From the NCBI GenBank assembly GCA_002457555.1, contig NTJQ01000011.1:1-46358 (forward strand): a stretch of DNA of 46,358 nt, written 5' to 3'. This document shows, piece by piece, positions 14,613 to 23,255 of this stretch. Made by a program: the position numbers and the translations under genes. The DNA is from Marine Group II euryarchaeote MED-G37 (GTDB lineage Archaea; Thermoplasmatota; Poseidoniia; Poseidoniales; Thalassarchaeaceae). The notes beneath the pieces were generated by a model. The model had not been told where the DNA came from. It ran no database searches and saw only the letters and a list, made by a program, of their open reading frames with translations. Within the stretch, counting starts at the first letter, position 1; each line of letters starts with the position of its first letter.

Positions 14613-16547
14613 ATGGTGAAGGTCAAGGGTTGGAGTCTACCCAAACCTCGAAGCACAGGCCCTCCTTTCCAAACCAAGTCTTCCGTGGTTGCTGTAATGG
14701 AGCAAGTAGGAGTACTTCTGGAACTAGATGGAGCCAATGTGTTTAGAGTCAGAGCATACCAAAATGCCAGCCGAGCCCTCGCATCCATGGAGGAAGATCT
14801 ACTCACTGTTGTGAAAGAAGGAAGGCTGGTTGAGGTCAAGGGAATTGGTAAAGGAATCAGCGGCTTAGTTACCGAGGCTGTAATGGAAGGTACTTGGGGG
14901 GATTTGCACGGACTATATGGGAAAATCCCACCGGGTTTAATCGAGATTGTAGGAATACCTGGATTAGGGCCAAAACGCGCCCGGTTAATGTATGAGGAAC
15001 TCGGAGTAGATTCGGTTGACTCTCTAAAGATAGCATGTGAATTAGGCCATGTTGCTCCTCTCTCAGGTTTTGGTGAAAAAAGCCAACAGAAATATCTCGA
15101 AGGAATCGAGTTACTCCGCCGTTACCAAGGCCGATCTAGAATGGACGTAGGTCTGATGTTTGGGCGGGCTTTGGAGGCTAGGGTTGCTTCGATTCCAGGA
15201 GTTTCTCGGGCGCAACTAGCAGGTAGTGCACGACGGCGTAGAGAAACTATTGGAGACCTAGATATCGTCGCTGCGGCAGAACCAGAGAATCATGATTCTG
15301 TAGTAAAGGCTATACTATCTCTTCCCGGAATTGCTGAGGTAAAGGGTTCTGGCGAGTCAAAGGTTAGCCTAATTTTAGAGCAAGACATGCTATCGGTCTC
15401 TGGTACAACAGGAAGTCTTGATGCGCAACTTGCAGAGTCAATGATGGAGCGAAGCGGGGATGCAACAATCGATGCTCAGGTCAGAATAGTTCCACCCGCT
15501 ACTTTTCCATTCACTTTGGCTTACTTCACGGGTTCGAAAGAACACAATATCCGAATGCGTCAGTTAGCCATAGACCGTGGCCTTAGATTGAATGAATTCG
15601 GCCTATTCTCCGAGAAAGAGGCCGGTGATGCAATTGGTATGGAGGCGGCCAAATACACTCTAGAATGCGCTAACGAGGAGGATATCTACAGTCATCTGGG
15701 ACTTGCTTGGGTTCCTCCTGAAATGCGTGAAGACACAGGAGAAATAGAAGCGGCTCAATCTAGTTCCCTTCCAAATCTAATCCAACCAGAGAATATTCGC
15801 GGAGCACTTCACAACCACACTGTGGCATCTGACGGAGTAAATACGTTGGAAGAAATGGCCACAGCAGCACAGGAGTTAGGTTGGCAGTATCTCGGTATTG
15901 CAGACCACTCTGAAATCCTTAATATCGGAGGTCGACAAATTGGTATTCCCGCAGATGGAATACCAGCACAAGCTGAAATGATTCGTGCACTCAACGAAGG
16001 ATGGGCCGACTCAGGTGAAGATTTTCGAATTTTCCATGGTTCTGAGTGCGACATCCTAGTTGACGGTGGTCTAGATTATCCAGATGTAACTCGCCAGTCT
16101 ATGAGTCACATTGTAGGCTCAGTACACGCCTTAGGGAGTTGGAGAAATCGAGACGAAATTGAGAACACTGAAGCCCTGATTCAGGCCATTGAAAATCCGA
16201 CATTCACTATCTTAGGTCATCCAACTGGAAGAATATTACAGGGTCGAGAAGGTTTTCCTGTTGATATGCATGCAGTGTTACGAAGGATGGGGGAACTTAA
16301 CTCAGAAGGTGAATTGAAAGCGGTTGAAATCAATGCCTCCCCCTATCGACTAGATCTAGATTGGAGACTCTGTCATTATGCCAAGCAACAAGGTGTCCCA
16401 GTTTGTATCAACCCTGATGCTCATGGAACAGAGGGTTTGGCTGATGTTTGGTACGGTGTTCAAATCGCTCGAAAGGGCTGGCTAGAAGCAGCAGATGTGC
16501 TGAACACAAAGACTGGTTTAGAGATGGAACAACTACTGGGCCTCTGA
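14613..16547 (+). CDS. polX: Family X DNA polymerase with C-terminal PHP nuclease domain
   Basis: Gap-filling repair polymerase fused to a metal-dependent exonuclease/3'-phosphatase. 644 residues from ATG 14613. Two helix-hairpin-helix motifs are visible (EVKGIGKGISGLV and GIPGLGPKRARLM), then the nucleotidyltransferase core GSARRRRETIGDLDIV containing catalytic aspartates. The PHP domain starts near residue 415 with HNHTVASDG and keeps the expected metal-ligand segments: ADHSE, GSECDIL, GSVHAL, GHPTGR and NPDAHG. All PHP motifs look intact, so both activities are expected. An ATG further in (14697) matches the N-terminus of shorter homologues and is an alternative start. It forms a plus-strand repair block with endonuclease III downstream. 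Confidence 0.93.
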   Translation: MVKVKGWSLPKPRSTGPPFQTKSSVVAVMEQVGVLLELDGANVFRVRAYQNASRALASMEEDLLTVVKEGRLVEVKGIGKGISGLVTEAVMEGTWGDLHGLYGKIPPGLIEIVGIPGLGPKRARLMYEELGVDSVDSLKIACELGHVAPLSGFGEKSQQKYLEGIELLRRYQGRSRMDVGLMFGRALEARVASIPGVSRAQLAGSARRRRETIGDLDIVAAAEPENHDSVVKAILSLPGIAEVKGSGESKVSLILEQDMLSVSGTTGSLDAQLAESMMERSGDATIDAQVRIVPPATFPFTLAYFTGSKEHNIRMRQLAIDRGLRLNEFGLFSEKEAGDAIGMEAAKYTLECANEEDIYSHLGLAWVPPEMREDTGEIEAAQSSSLPNLIQPENIRGALHNHTVASDGVNTLEEMATAAQELGWQYLGIADHSEILNIGGRQIGIPADGIPAQAEMIRALNEGWADSGEDFRIFHGSECDILVDGGLDYPDVTRQSMSHIVGSVHALGSWRNRDEIENTEALIQAIENPTFTILGHPTGRILQGREGFPVDMHAVLRRMGELNSEGELKAVEINASPYRLDLDWRLCHYAKQQGVPVCINPDAHGTEGLADVWYGVQIARKGWLEAADVLNTKTGLEMEQLLGL

Positions 16548-16582
16548 CGAAGGTTGATGACTATTGTAGTCTGGCCGTATTC

Positions 16583-16789
16583 ATGCGTCTAATGAGGGGG
16601 CTGGTGTTTGGGGGCGTGTCTTTGTTGCCCGCGCTATTTGCCGGAATAGCAGCCTACTTTCTGCTTGGAGGAAGCGCTGGTGAAGACTGGGACACTTGGA
16701 TGTACGGCCCATGTTACCTAATTCCAGGATTAATTGTAGGCGGCTCACTATTTCTGGGGCTCCGGGAAGAGGGGGAAATTCAACAATGA
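16583..16789 (+). CDS. Small two-helix membrane protein upstream of nth
   Basis: 68 residues from ATG 16583. Two hydrophobic segments (about 7-29 and 43-62) are separated by an acidic, Trp-containing loop (GEDWDTWMYG), and a charged tail ends the protein. Its stop overlaps the nth start in an ATGA, which supports real translation and coupling to nth. Function unknown. Confidence 0.6.
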   Translation: MRLMRGLVFGGVSLLPALFAGIAAYFLLGGSAGEDWDTWMYGPCYLIPGLIVGGSLFLGLREEGEIQQ

Positions 16790-17433
16790 AAAGGGCCGAT
16801 AAGGCTGAAAAAATAGGGGCGCAGTTAGACGAATTGTACCCTGAAACTCCAATTCCTTTAGATCATAGCGACTCATACACATTGTTAGTTGCAGTTATGC
16901 TTTCTGCACAGACAACTGACAAGAAAGTAAACGAGGTGACACCGGCTTTATTTGCAAGAGCCGATAATCCAGAAAAGATGGCTTCTTTGGAAGTTGATGA
17001 GATACAGAATTTAATCCGAGAAATCGGACTCGCACCAACCAAAGCAAAGAATCTGAAATCAATGGCAGAACAAATACTGCAAGGAGGTGGAGAAATTATT
17101 CCGGATTGGGATTTCTTAGAATCACTTGCAGGGGTTGGGCATAAGACTGCTAGCGTCGTTATGGCTCAAGCATTCGGAATTCCAGCGTTTCCTGTGGATA
17201 CACACATACACCGTTTAGCAAGTCGCTGGGGCCTCTCTAAGGCGCGTAATGTGGAGCAAACGGAACGTGATTTGAAGGCTGTTTTCCCCATGGAAACTTG
17301 GAATCGCCGCCATCTACAAATTATTTTCTTTGGTCGCGAATATTGCCCAGCACGTAATCACAATCTATCAGATTGTCCTATCTGCAGCTGGGCGGCGAGT
17401 AAAAAACGAATTCGAGAAGAATCAAAGGGATAA
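16786..17433 (+). CDS. nth: Endonuclease III (DNA glycosylase/AP lyase), altered Fe-S motif
   Basis: Removes oxidised pyrimidines and nicks at the abasic site. 215 residues. The HhH-GPD core is complete: LESLAGVGHKTASVV with catalytic lysine K120, and PVDTHIHR with catalytic aspartate D138. The C-terminal Fe-S region departs from the standard C-x6-C-x2-C-x5-C: only C187, C197 and C200 remain (C-x9-C-x2-C), with a leucine where the second ligand is expected and no fourth ligand at normal spacing. The 4Fe-4S cluster is therefore probably absent or bound differently. The start ATG overlaps the stop of the small membrane protein upstream. Confidence 0.92.
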   Translation: MKRADKAEKIGAQLDELYPETPIPLDHSDSYTLLVAVMLSAQTTDKKVNEVTPALFARADNPEKMASLEVDEIQNLIREIGLAPTKAKNLKSMAEQILQGGGEIIPDWDFLESLAGVGHKTASVVMAQAFGIPAFPVDTHIHRLASRWGLSKARNVEQTERDLKAVFPMETWNRRHLQIIFFGREYCPARNHNLSDCPICSWAASKKRIREESKG

Positions 17434-17436
17434 AAA

Positions 17437-17769
17437 TCAATATCTAACTAACACAAAGACACCCGTGCTAGATAGTGCCACTCCACCAAGTAGCAATGAA
17501 TATTGTAATGAAGAAAGAAGGTCCCGTGAATCTCTTCCATCCTGACACTGTCCCTCATCCCAGCCGGTAATTTGTCCAATTTGTCCACTCGTGCTATCGC
17601 AATTTTCTTCTAACTGATTGTCGATGTAATCAATCCCCATACCCGCTCCAAACCAACCAATCAGAAATAATACTCCAAGAATAACAGAAAGGGTTCCTCC
17701 AAACGTTCCTACTTTACCCATACCTCTATTCAGACAGCCTTGTTTCTTCAATGCTCCCAATACGAGCAT
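17437..17769 (-). CDS. Small membrane protein with paired cysteines, unknown
   Basis: Up to 110 residues. Two hydrophobic helices (about 24-45 and 88-108 of the long form) flank an acidic extracytoplasmic-looking loop with two cysteines (NCDSTSG and QCQDG) that could form a disulfide. ATG 17721 would begin the protein just before the first helix and is a good alternative to ATG 17769. It ends three bases from the nth stop, convergent. No family recognised. Confidence 0.6.
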   Translation of the reverse strand: MLVLGALKKQGCLNRGMGKVGTFGGTLSVILGVLFLIGWFGAGMGIDYIDNQLEENCDSTSGQIGQITGWDEGQCQDGRDSRDLLSSLQYSLLLGGVALSSTGVFVLVRY

Positions 17770-17797
17770 TCATCACCCCCGTTTATTTGGAAAAATT

Positions 17798-18286
17798 ATG
17801 AGCGACGAGTTGGTAAATTTTGAAGTCGGCCAAAACGCCCCAGATTTTGAAGCTGAATTGACAGATGGAACCACGATTAGGCTAAGTGAAATCCTTGAAG
17901 GAGGGGAGAAAGTAATTCTCTACTTTTATCCGAAAGATTCGACGCCTGGCTGCACTAAACAAGCCTGTGATTTTAGGGATAATTTTGACAGATTAAAAGC
18001 AGTAGGATACCGAGTCATTGGCGTATCCAAGGATTCCTCAAAATCTCATTCTAACTTCATAAATAAGCATAATCTCAACTTCGAATTAATCGTTGATCAA
18101 GACACCGAATTGCATAATCTCTTCGGCGTTTGGAGAGAGAAGTTGAATTATGGAAAGACATACTTGGGAGTTTCTCGCTCAACTTTCGTCATTGGTTTGG
18201 ATGGAAATTTCGAATTTGTAGGCTATAATGTAAGAGCCACCGGCCATGTAGATAGGCTGATGGGTGAACTTGGGGTTGAGAGTTAA
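17798..18286 (+). CDS. bcp: Thiol peroxidase, Bcp/PrxQ-type peroxiredoxin
   Basis: Reduces hydrogen and organic peroxides. 162 residues, the family length. The peroxidatic cysteine sits in STPGCTKQAC (C52) with the resolving cysteine five residues later (C57), the atypical two-Cys PrxQ layout, and an APDF segment at 14-17 matches the usual N-terminus. Reducing power would come from thioredoxin or glutaredoxin, whose reductase and a relative are in this window. The TAA stop shares its last base with the ATG of the next gene, so the two are coupled. Confidence 0.93.
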   Translation: MSDELVNFEVGQNAPDFEAELTDGTTIRLSEILEGGEKVILYFYPKDSTPGCTKQACDFRDNFDRLKAVGYRVIGVSKDSSKSHSNFINKHNLNFELIVDQDTELHNLFGVWREKLNYGKTYLGVSRSTFVIGLDGNFEFVGYNVRATGHVDRLMGELGVES

Positions 18287-19116
18287 TGGATATCGACGAA
18301 CGACGAAAAGTGGTTTCTAGATACCTTCGTCGTTGCGTCACATACTCCGATGCATCGATTGCCCGTAAACAATCTAGAGAGGAAGATCCTTCGGAGATTG
18401 CTCGTTGGCAAGCATTCCGTGAATTCACTGCATTTTCTGCGAGTGAGATGGAATCGGGTGCACTAGACACATGGCTCACCGATGAAGAAGGAGACCCTCC
18501 ACCTCCTCCAAAGATAGGAGATGGTTCATACAAAATCGATGTAGATTCCCTCGGATTCAGAGATAGAAGGGCTTGGCTTGCATCCCTATTAATGCCGAAA
18601 CCCGTGGTTCTTGTAGGTACAAAATCCAAATCAGGAGTAGAAAATATAGCACCTATGTCTTCAATCAGTATTGTTTCAAATCACCCACCACTTCTTGCCC
18701 TCTCATTATCGACAAATAGGGAGGGGAGACCTAGAGATACACTAGTAAATTTACAGGAAGAAGGGGTAGGTTCCAAAGCCTCGATTTTTATCTTGAATGC
18801 TGATTTGGAATCAGCCAGTGCCGTCAACAAAACGGTCAAACTTGTAGCAAGAGAAAAATCAGAATGGGATTTCTTACCCGAATCACCGCCAAATTATGAT
18901 TCTGCATTATGTGCAATTAATTGCAGAGTAGTGGATTTTTATCCATTGCCTGAAGAGGCCGTTGGAACTTTAGTAATCCTCAGAGTGGAAGAAATCGAGG
19001 CGCCAGAAGGAGTAGGTTCCGAATCCATACCTGTGAAACTTTTCCAGATAGGCTTCGACAAACTCGGGCCCGGCCCTAGCGAATCGGATTGGCGTAGTCA
19101 AATCGACTATGCTTAG
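18286..19116 (+). CDS. Flavin reductase-like (FMN-binding split barrel) protein
   Basis: 276 residues. From about residue 88 onward it matches the flavin-reductase-like/DIM6 split-barrel family: LLMPKPVVLVGTKSKSG, then NIAPMSSISIVSNHPPLLALSLS, the usual flavin-binding strand-turn segment. The first 85 residues are a charged, Pro-rich extension (including a PPPPP run) that I do not recognise. Such proteins bind FMN and often reduce flavins, but many members have no known activity. Coupled to the Bcp peroxiredoxin by a one-base overlap, hinting at a redox-stress role. Its stop overlaps the convergent sepF stop. Confidence 0.75.
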   Translation: MDIDERRKVVSRYLRRCVTYSDASIARKQSREEDPSEIARWQAFREFTAFSASEMESGALDTWLTDEEGDPPPPPKIGDGSYKIDVDSLGFRDRRAWLASLLMPKPVVLVGTKSKSGVENIAPMSSISIVSNHPPLLALSLSTNREGRPRDTLVNLQEEGVGSKASIFILNADLESASAVNKTVKLVAREKSEWDFLPESPPNYDSALCAINCRVVDFYPLPEEAVGTLVILRVEEIEAPEGVGSESIPVKLFQIGFDKLGPGPSESDWRSQIDYA

Positions 19117-19580
19117 TCATCAGATAATTGGCTCCATTGAGCCACCCCTAACTTATGTTTTTCCGTATCAACTCGCATATTACGACCGGCAATCATCAGC
19201 AAGGTGTCTGCCTCGTTTAGAGCAAACACTGGAAGTCCGGTTTGTTGCGCAAGGTCCTGAATTCTTCGTCGACAAACATCTTGTTGACTTGGCATATGAG
19301 TAAGTGAGCCAAGATCTACAATCACAAGATTTCCCTGCGCTAAATTATGGCCCATCCCATCTACATTCAATCTATGTAAATCATCGGGTTTAATATAGTG
19401 AACAAAACGTTCAGCTTCGCCAATCAATTTATGAGTCCTCTCCACCCATATTTCCTTTCCCAAATCATGGAAAGAATCGTTGTTCTGAGGCCCTGGATCG
19501 GCTGACCGTGGAGGCCTCTTGATAGGTTCAGCCGACTTAGAGGGGTCGGGTAAGCCAAGTAATCTGAATAGATTAACCAC
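19113..19580 (-). CDS. sepF: SepF-like cell-division membrane anchor
   Basis: 155 residues beginning at GTG 19580; no in-frame ATG exists upstream before a stop. The N-terminus VNLFRLLGLP is a short amphipathic helix like the membrane-targeting peptide of SepF, followed by a Pro-rich disordered linker (about 14-45). The C-terminal domain (about 60-140) contains GNLVIVDLGSL, then a helix with basic residues, then PVFALNEADTLLMIAG, matching the SepF/DUF552 strand-helix-strand pattern. Archaeal SepF recruits FtsZ to the membrane at mid-cell. No ftsZ is in the window. Assignment is by pattern only; an unrelated small alpha/beta protein cannot be excluded. Confidence 0.65.
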   Translation of the reverse strand: MVNLFRLLGLPDPSKSAEPIKRPPRSADPGPQNNDSFHDLGKEIWVERTHKLIGEAERFVHYIKPDDLHRLNVDGMGHNLAQGNLVIVDLGSLTHMPSQQDVCRRRIQDLAQQTGLPVFALNEADTLLMIAGRNMRVDTEKHKLGVAQWSQLSDD

Positions 19581-19665
19581 AGCTACAGGAGCTACTCTTC
19601 CTCAATGAGTGCTTCGCTAAAATCGAGCAACAAAGAACGGTTATTGAGAGTCTTGGCTACAGCGG

Positions 19666-22600
19666 TCACTCTTCTTCGCTAGAAGACTCCGTGTCTTCCA
19701 ATAAGTCATTGAATACCTCGTCATTAACCACTTCTGAAGATCTTGCTTGTTCATACTCTTCGTCGAGCTCACTCATCTGAATCATGGGAGCATCTTCGGA
19801 TACAATTAATTCAGGAACTTTAGTTTTCGATTTCTCTTTTGGCTCCACCATTTCGCCCTCATCATTTCTTTTTTGTTCTTGTACTCTCCTCTTGGCCTTG
19901 TCCTGACTGAAGGGGTCAAATTCAGGGTCGTCAAATGCATCATCCATGGATACTTTACGACCGCGCTTTGCCTCTGCAGGTGCTTGTACTAAATCGTCGG
20001 GTTTACGCATCTGCACATATGCAAAGCCTCCACCACCGGCCAAAATTAGCAGAATTACAATAATCACGATCGGTGAAGAAATTAAGTCTCCAAAGCTAAA
20101 AGGCGCTTCTTCGATATTCAAGGTAATTAGCATTGAATCAGAGAGCTCCTCATCTGTCACGGTTAGTTTCACGGATATTGTACCTGAAGTATCAGTTTCC
20201 CACGTAAACCATTGTCCCACGTAATCCTCATCATCCGAGGGATTACCATTTCCGTCACTGTCGGTTTTTACATCCAAATCCCATACATATCTCAGAGTTT
20301 CAAGGTCATAACTTGAATCGGTTGTCAAGTTAGCACTTAGAACTATAAAATCTCCTATTGTTGGATTTTGATTACTCACCATAGCATATGCATCCGGCTT
20401 TACGTTGTTGACACTTATTGGAATCTCAACAGATACGGTATCTCCATCATCATCAGTGGTGTGGAATATTATCATCGATGGTGCCTGTTGAGCATCTGGC
20501 CATGAACCAATAAATCGATTTCCTTCGAAATCGCAATCATCGGTTGAATCTCCTAATTCATCACTATTCTCTTCTGGATTAAGGTCGTAACAACTGACTA
20601 GAGTTTCTAAATCTCCTACTGTATCCCAAACACTGGCAATGATACTGATTTCTCCGTCTTCTGGGACTGGTAGTGGGGCGCTAATAGGGTCTATCTTTGG
20701 AGCGATATTTACAACCTCAATTGCTACGACTAAAGTTTCTGAACTGGCACCATCATCGTCGGTAACTTCTAGTGTTGCTAGGTGTAATCCTGAGGTGGTA
20801 TATGTATGCTCAATAATCGAATTTTGTCCAATACTTTCCAACTTTATCTCGGGATGATGTTCAGCGTCTGGTGACCATAGGTGGGCCAAATCATCAATAT
20901 CATTTGGTGAATCCTCTGCAGAGCCTCTAATCTCTATTAAATCACCTTCGTTAATTGTGTATACTCCTCTAGAGTCTGGAGTTAATCTAGTACTTGAAAG
21001 CCAAATCTCCACTTCTAACCCTGATGGGGCGATATTCGTCACTTCTACGGTTACTTCTTCGGTAACAGTGGCTCCATCATCATCCAATGCAATTACCTCG
21101 ATTGTGTAATTTCCTTCTTGAGTTGGAGTTACTGTGCATCTGGCGCTAACCGTACTACCTTCCTCACAGGCGGTCTGCCAGGATATATCGACAGGGGAGA
21201 TTGGATTATTCGTATCCATATCTTCACGATGAGTTACTTCGAATGTCACAGAGGAAAGCACTGGAATAGAATATGCTGAAGCATCTACGATAATTTCAGG
21301 TGGGCGATTTAGGATAGTAAAGGTCTCCTCAATCGTATCTGTGTCACTCTCCGCATCTGTAATCGTCAATCGTACCAGATATTCACCATCATCCTCCCAA
21401 ACCAAGTCATGAATACAATCATCATCTTCTATAATTTCCATATTTCCAGAGGTTGATTCAATCTCAAATACACATTCCACGATTCCACCATCGGGGTCGA
21501 TTGAATTCATTGCATCAAGGGTAGCAGTTTCATACGTTTGAACAGGGGAATTTGTCGATAATTCTGCAACTGGCAATCTTCCAATATAGAGGCTAAATAA
21601 ACCTAAGTTATTGCTTCGATTTCCATCATTTGTTATCGCTTCTGATTCATCGACTATGAATTCTAACAATGAATTACCTATCGGTTGACCAGCGGGTACT
21701 TCCCAATCCAATTCTACACGCTGTTCTTCCAAACTTCCCAACGAGGGAACATAACTTGTGGAGGAGACACCATCAGGACCAGTTACTCGTAGATCAGTTT
21801 CTGGGGAAGTTAGTATGCCTCTGTTTACTACTGGCACACTGAAAGTTAGTACATCTCCCGGAACTGCGTTAAATCCGATTGCTGGATTCAGGCTAACTGT
21901 TCTGTCCCCCCTAGTTCTCTCTACGCTCACTCCCGCAGCATTTGCTATCAGATCCACAGGGTGGAGATTCTGATCAATAATTACCGTAGTAGTTCCAACT
22001 TGAGGGAAATTACCATCAATCCAAGCAATCATTCCGTGAGATCCATGTTCACTTCCTCCATCGGATTGATCCGGACTATTTCCTGTGTTGAAATTAACAA
22101 TAAACTGTCCATAGGAATCGGTTGTAAAAGTCCTGATATCTTCATCTATCTCAAAACGGAATTCTACATTTTGGTTTGATACAGCGTTCCCAGCATTATC
22201 CGTCAACGTTACAGTCGCGTCAATTTGCATGTCTAGAGGAGATAATTGGAATTCGACATCAACATCTATTTCGTTGATTCTTGCAGATTTTTGGTACCAG
22301 CTTAACTCATGGGTAGCGATGAAACCTATACTTTCTGTTGTTGAACTTTTGATATCATTACTAATCGCAGGGCAATACCACTTATAGCCGGTATCATCGC
22401 CATTTGAGTTACGTGTTGTTATATTGTAAGATTGAGCACATCCGCTGTATGTAACACCGGAACTTCCTCGTGAAACAACTTCCCATGATGTGGTATTGGA
22501 TGAGCTGGTATCGGATGGAATCTCTACTTCATCTATGGCAGTTCCACTATAGGTTGTATCTTGAGAGTAACTGGTTTGCCAATACTCTCCAACACTAATT

Positions 22601-23199
22601 GGGAAATCATATCCCTCCAATGCAGGATCATATTCGTTAGTAACCACTAATTCTGCCACTTGAATGGTGTAGGTCCAAAACCAAATTTGGTAATCAAAAT
22701 CAATGTCTATTGTTGCCTCTTGTTCAATTGTTGCTAAATCTGAGACTCGGATTATTTCTACAGTATCTATCTCTATGATTAAGTCACCATCGTAGCCAGC
22801 TAATTCTACGTTTTGTGCTTCATATTGTCCCTCTGATTCAACCTTGTATACCAGCGTGGAAACACCCTCAACAGTCGTAGTATAGATATCGGTAACTTGG
22901 GTATCGAGATTTCCATTCAAAGTCTCTACATTAGTGGCTACACCACTATCTGCAACAAAGTCTCTAACATCCAGAAAGCCACTGTAATACCAACGATCTC
23001 CAATTCTCCAATCGGGAACATCAACAAGGCTTACAGGATTACGATTTACGTCTCTTTCTTCAAATTCTTGAGCTAATTTTGTGGCTTGTTCGACTTCACC
23101 GATAAAACCCATTGCAGGCGCTAGGATCAACATCAGGACAACAATGAATCCATTGAAACTTAGGTTAGACACGAATCTTTGCAGACTACGTCTGCACAT
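19666..23199 (-). CDS. Large surface protein with PKD-like repeats and C-terminal membrane anchor
   Basis: 1177 residues from ATG 23199 (a GTG at 23208 adds three residues). A signal sequence (about 12-34) leads to a domain with DVPDWRIGDRWYY (60-72) and later FPISVGEYW, shared with the lipoprotein at 9724-10698. Further on come CARDB-like and at least four PKD/cadherin-type beta domains, recognisable by repeats such as YLVRLTITDAESDTD, YTIEVIALDDDGATV, LATLEVTDDDGASS and ISVKLTVTDEELSD. A membrane span (about 1024-1046) and a charged cytoplasmic tail of about 130 residues follow. It is a cell-envelope protein exposed outside, probably adhesive or polymer-binding; the long tail suggests contact with cytoplasmic partners. 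The Asp-rich turns probably bind calcium. Confidence 0.8.
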   Translation of the reverse strand: MCRRSLQRFVSNLSFNGFIVVLMLILAPAMGFIGEVEQATKLAQEFEERDVNRNPVSLVDVPDWRIGDRWYYSGFLDVRDFVADSGVATNVETLNGNLDTQVTDIYTTTVEGVSTLVYKVESEGQYEAQNVELAGYDGDLIIEIDTVEIIRVSDLATIEQEATIDIDFDYQIWFWTYTIQVAELVVTNEYDPALEGYDFPISVGEYWQTSYSQDTTYSGTAIDEVEIPSDTSSSNTTSWEVVSRGSSGVTYSGCAQSYNITTRNSNGDDTGYKWYCPAISNDIKSSTTESIGFIATHELSWYQKSARINEIDVDVEFQLSPLDMQIDATVTLTDNAGNAVSNQNVEFRFEIDEDIRTFTTDSYGQFIVNFNTGNSPDQSDGGSEHGSHGMIAWIDGNFPQVGTTTVIIDQNLHPVDLIANAAGVSVERTRGDRTVSLNPAIGFNAVPGDVLTFSVPVVNRGILTSPETDLRVTGPDGVSSTSYVPSLGSLEEQRVELDWEVPAGQPIGNSLLEFIVDESEAITNDGNRSNNLGLFSLYIGRLPVAELSTNSPVQTYETATLDAMNSIDPDGGIVECVFEIESTSGNMEIIEDDDCIHDLVWEDDGEYLVRLTITDAESDTDTIEETFTILNRPPEIIVDASAYSIPVLSSVTFEVTHREDMDTNNPISPVDISWQTACEEGSTVSARCTVTPTQEGNYTIEVIALDDDGATVTEEVTVEVTNIAPSGLEVEIWLSSTRLTPDSRGVYTINEGDLIEIRGSAEDSPNDIDDLAHLWSPDAEHHPEIKLESIGQNSIIEHTYTTSGLHLATLEVTDDDGASSETLVVAIEVVNIAPKIDPISAPLPVPEDGEISIIASVWDTVGDLETLVSCYDLNPEENSDELGDSTDDCDFEGNRFIGSWPDAQQAPSMIIFHTTDDDGDTVSVEIPISVNNVKPDAYAMVSNQNPTIGDFIVLSANLTTDSSYDLETLRYVWDLDVKTDSDGNGNPSDDEDYVGQWFTWETDTSGTISVKLTVTDEELSDSMLITLNIEEAPFSFGDLISSPIVIIVILLILAGGGGFAYVQMRKPDDLVQAPAEAKRGRKVSMDDAFDDPEFDPFSQDKAKRRVQEQKRNDEGEMVEPKEKSKTKVPELIVSEDAPMIQMSELDEEYEQARSSEVVNDEVFNDLLEDTESSSEEE

Positions 23200-23255
23200 G
23201 AATCTCACCCAAACGCGTTCAGGCGAATCAAAGGCCCAATTAATTGGATATTATA

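Noticed and set aside
17780-17797. TATA-like TTTATTTGG directly upstream of bcp as its promoter
   Set aside because: It lies only about 13 bases from the ATG, too close for an archaeal TATA box to drive this start codon.
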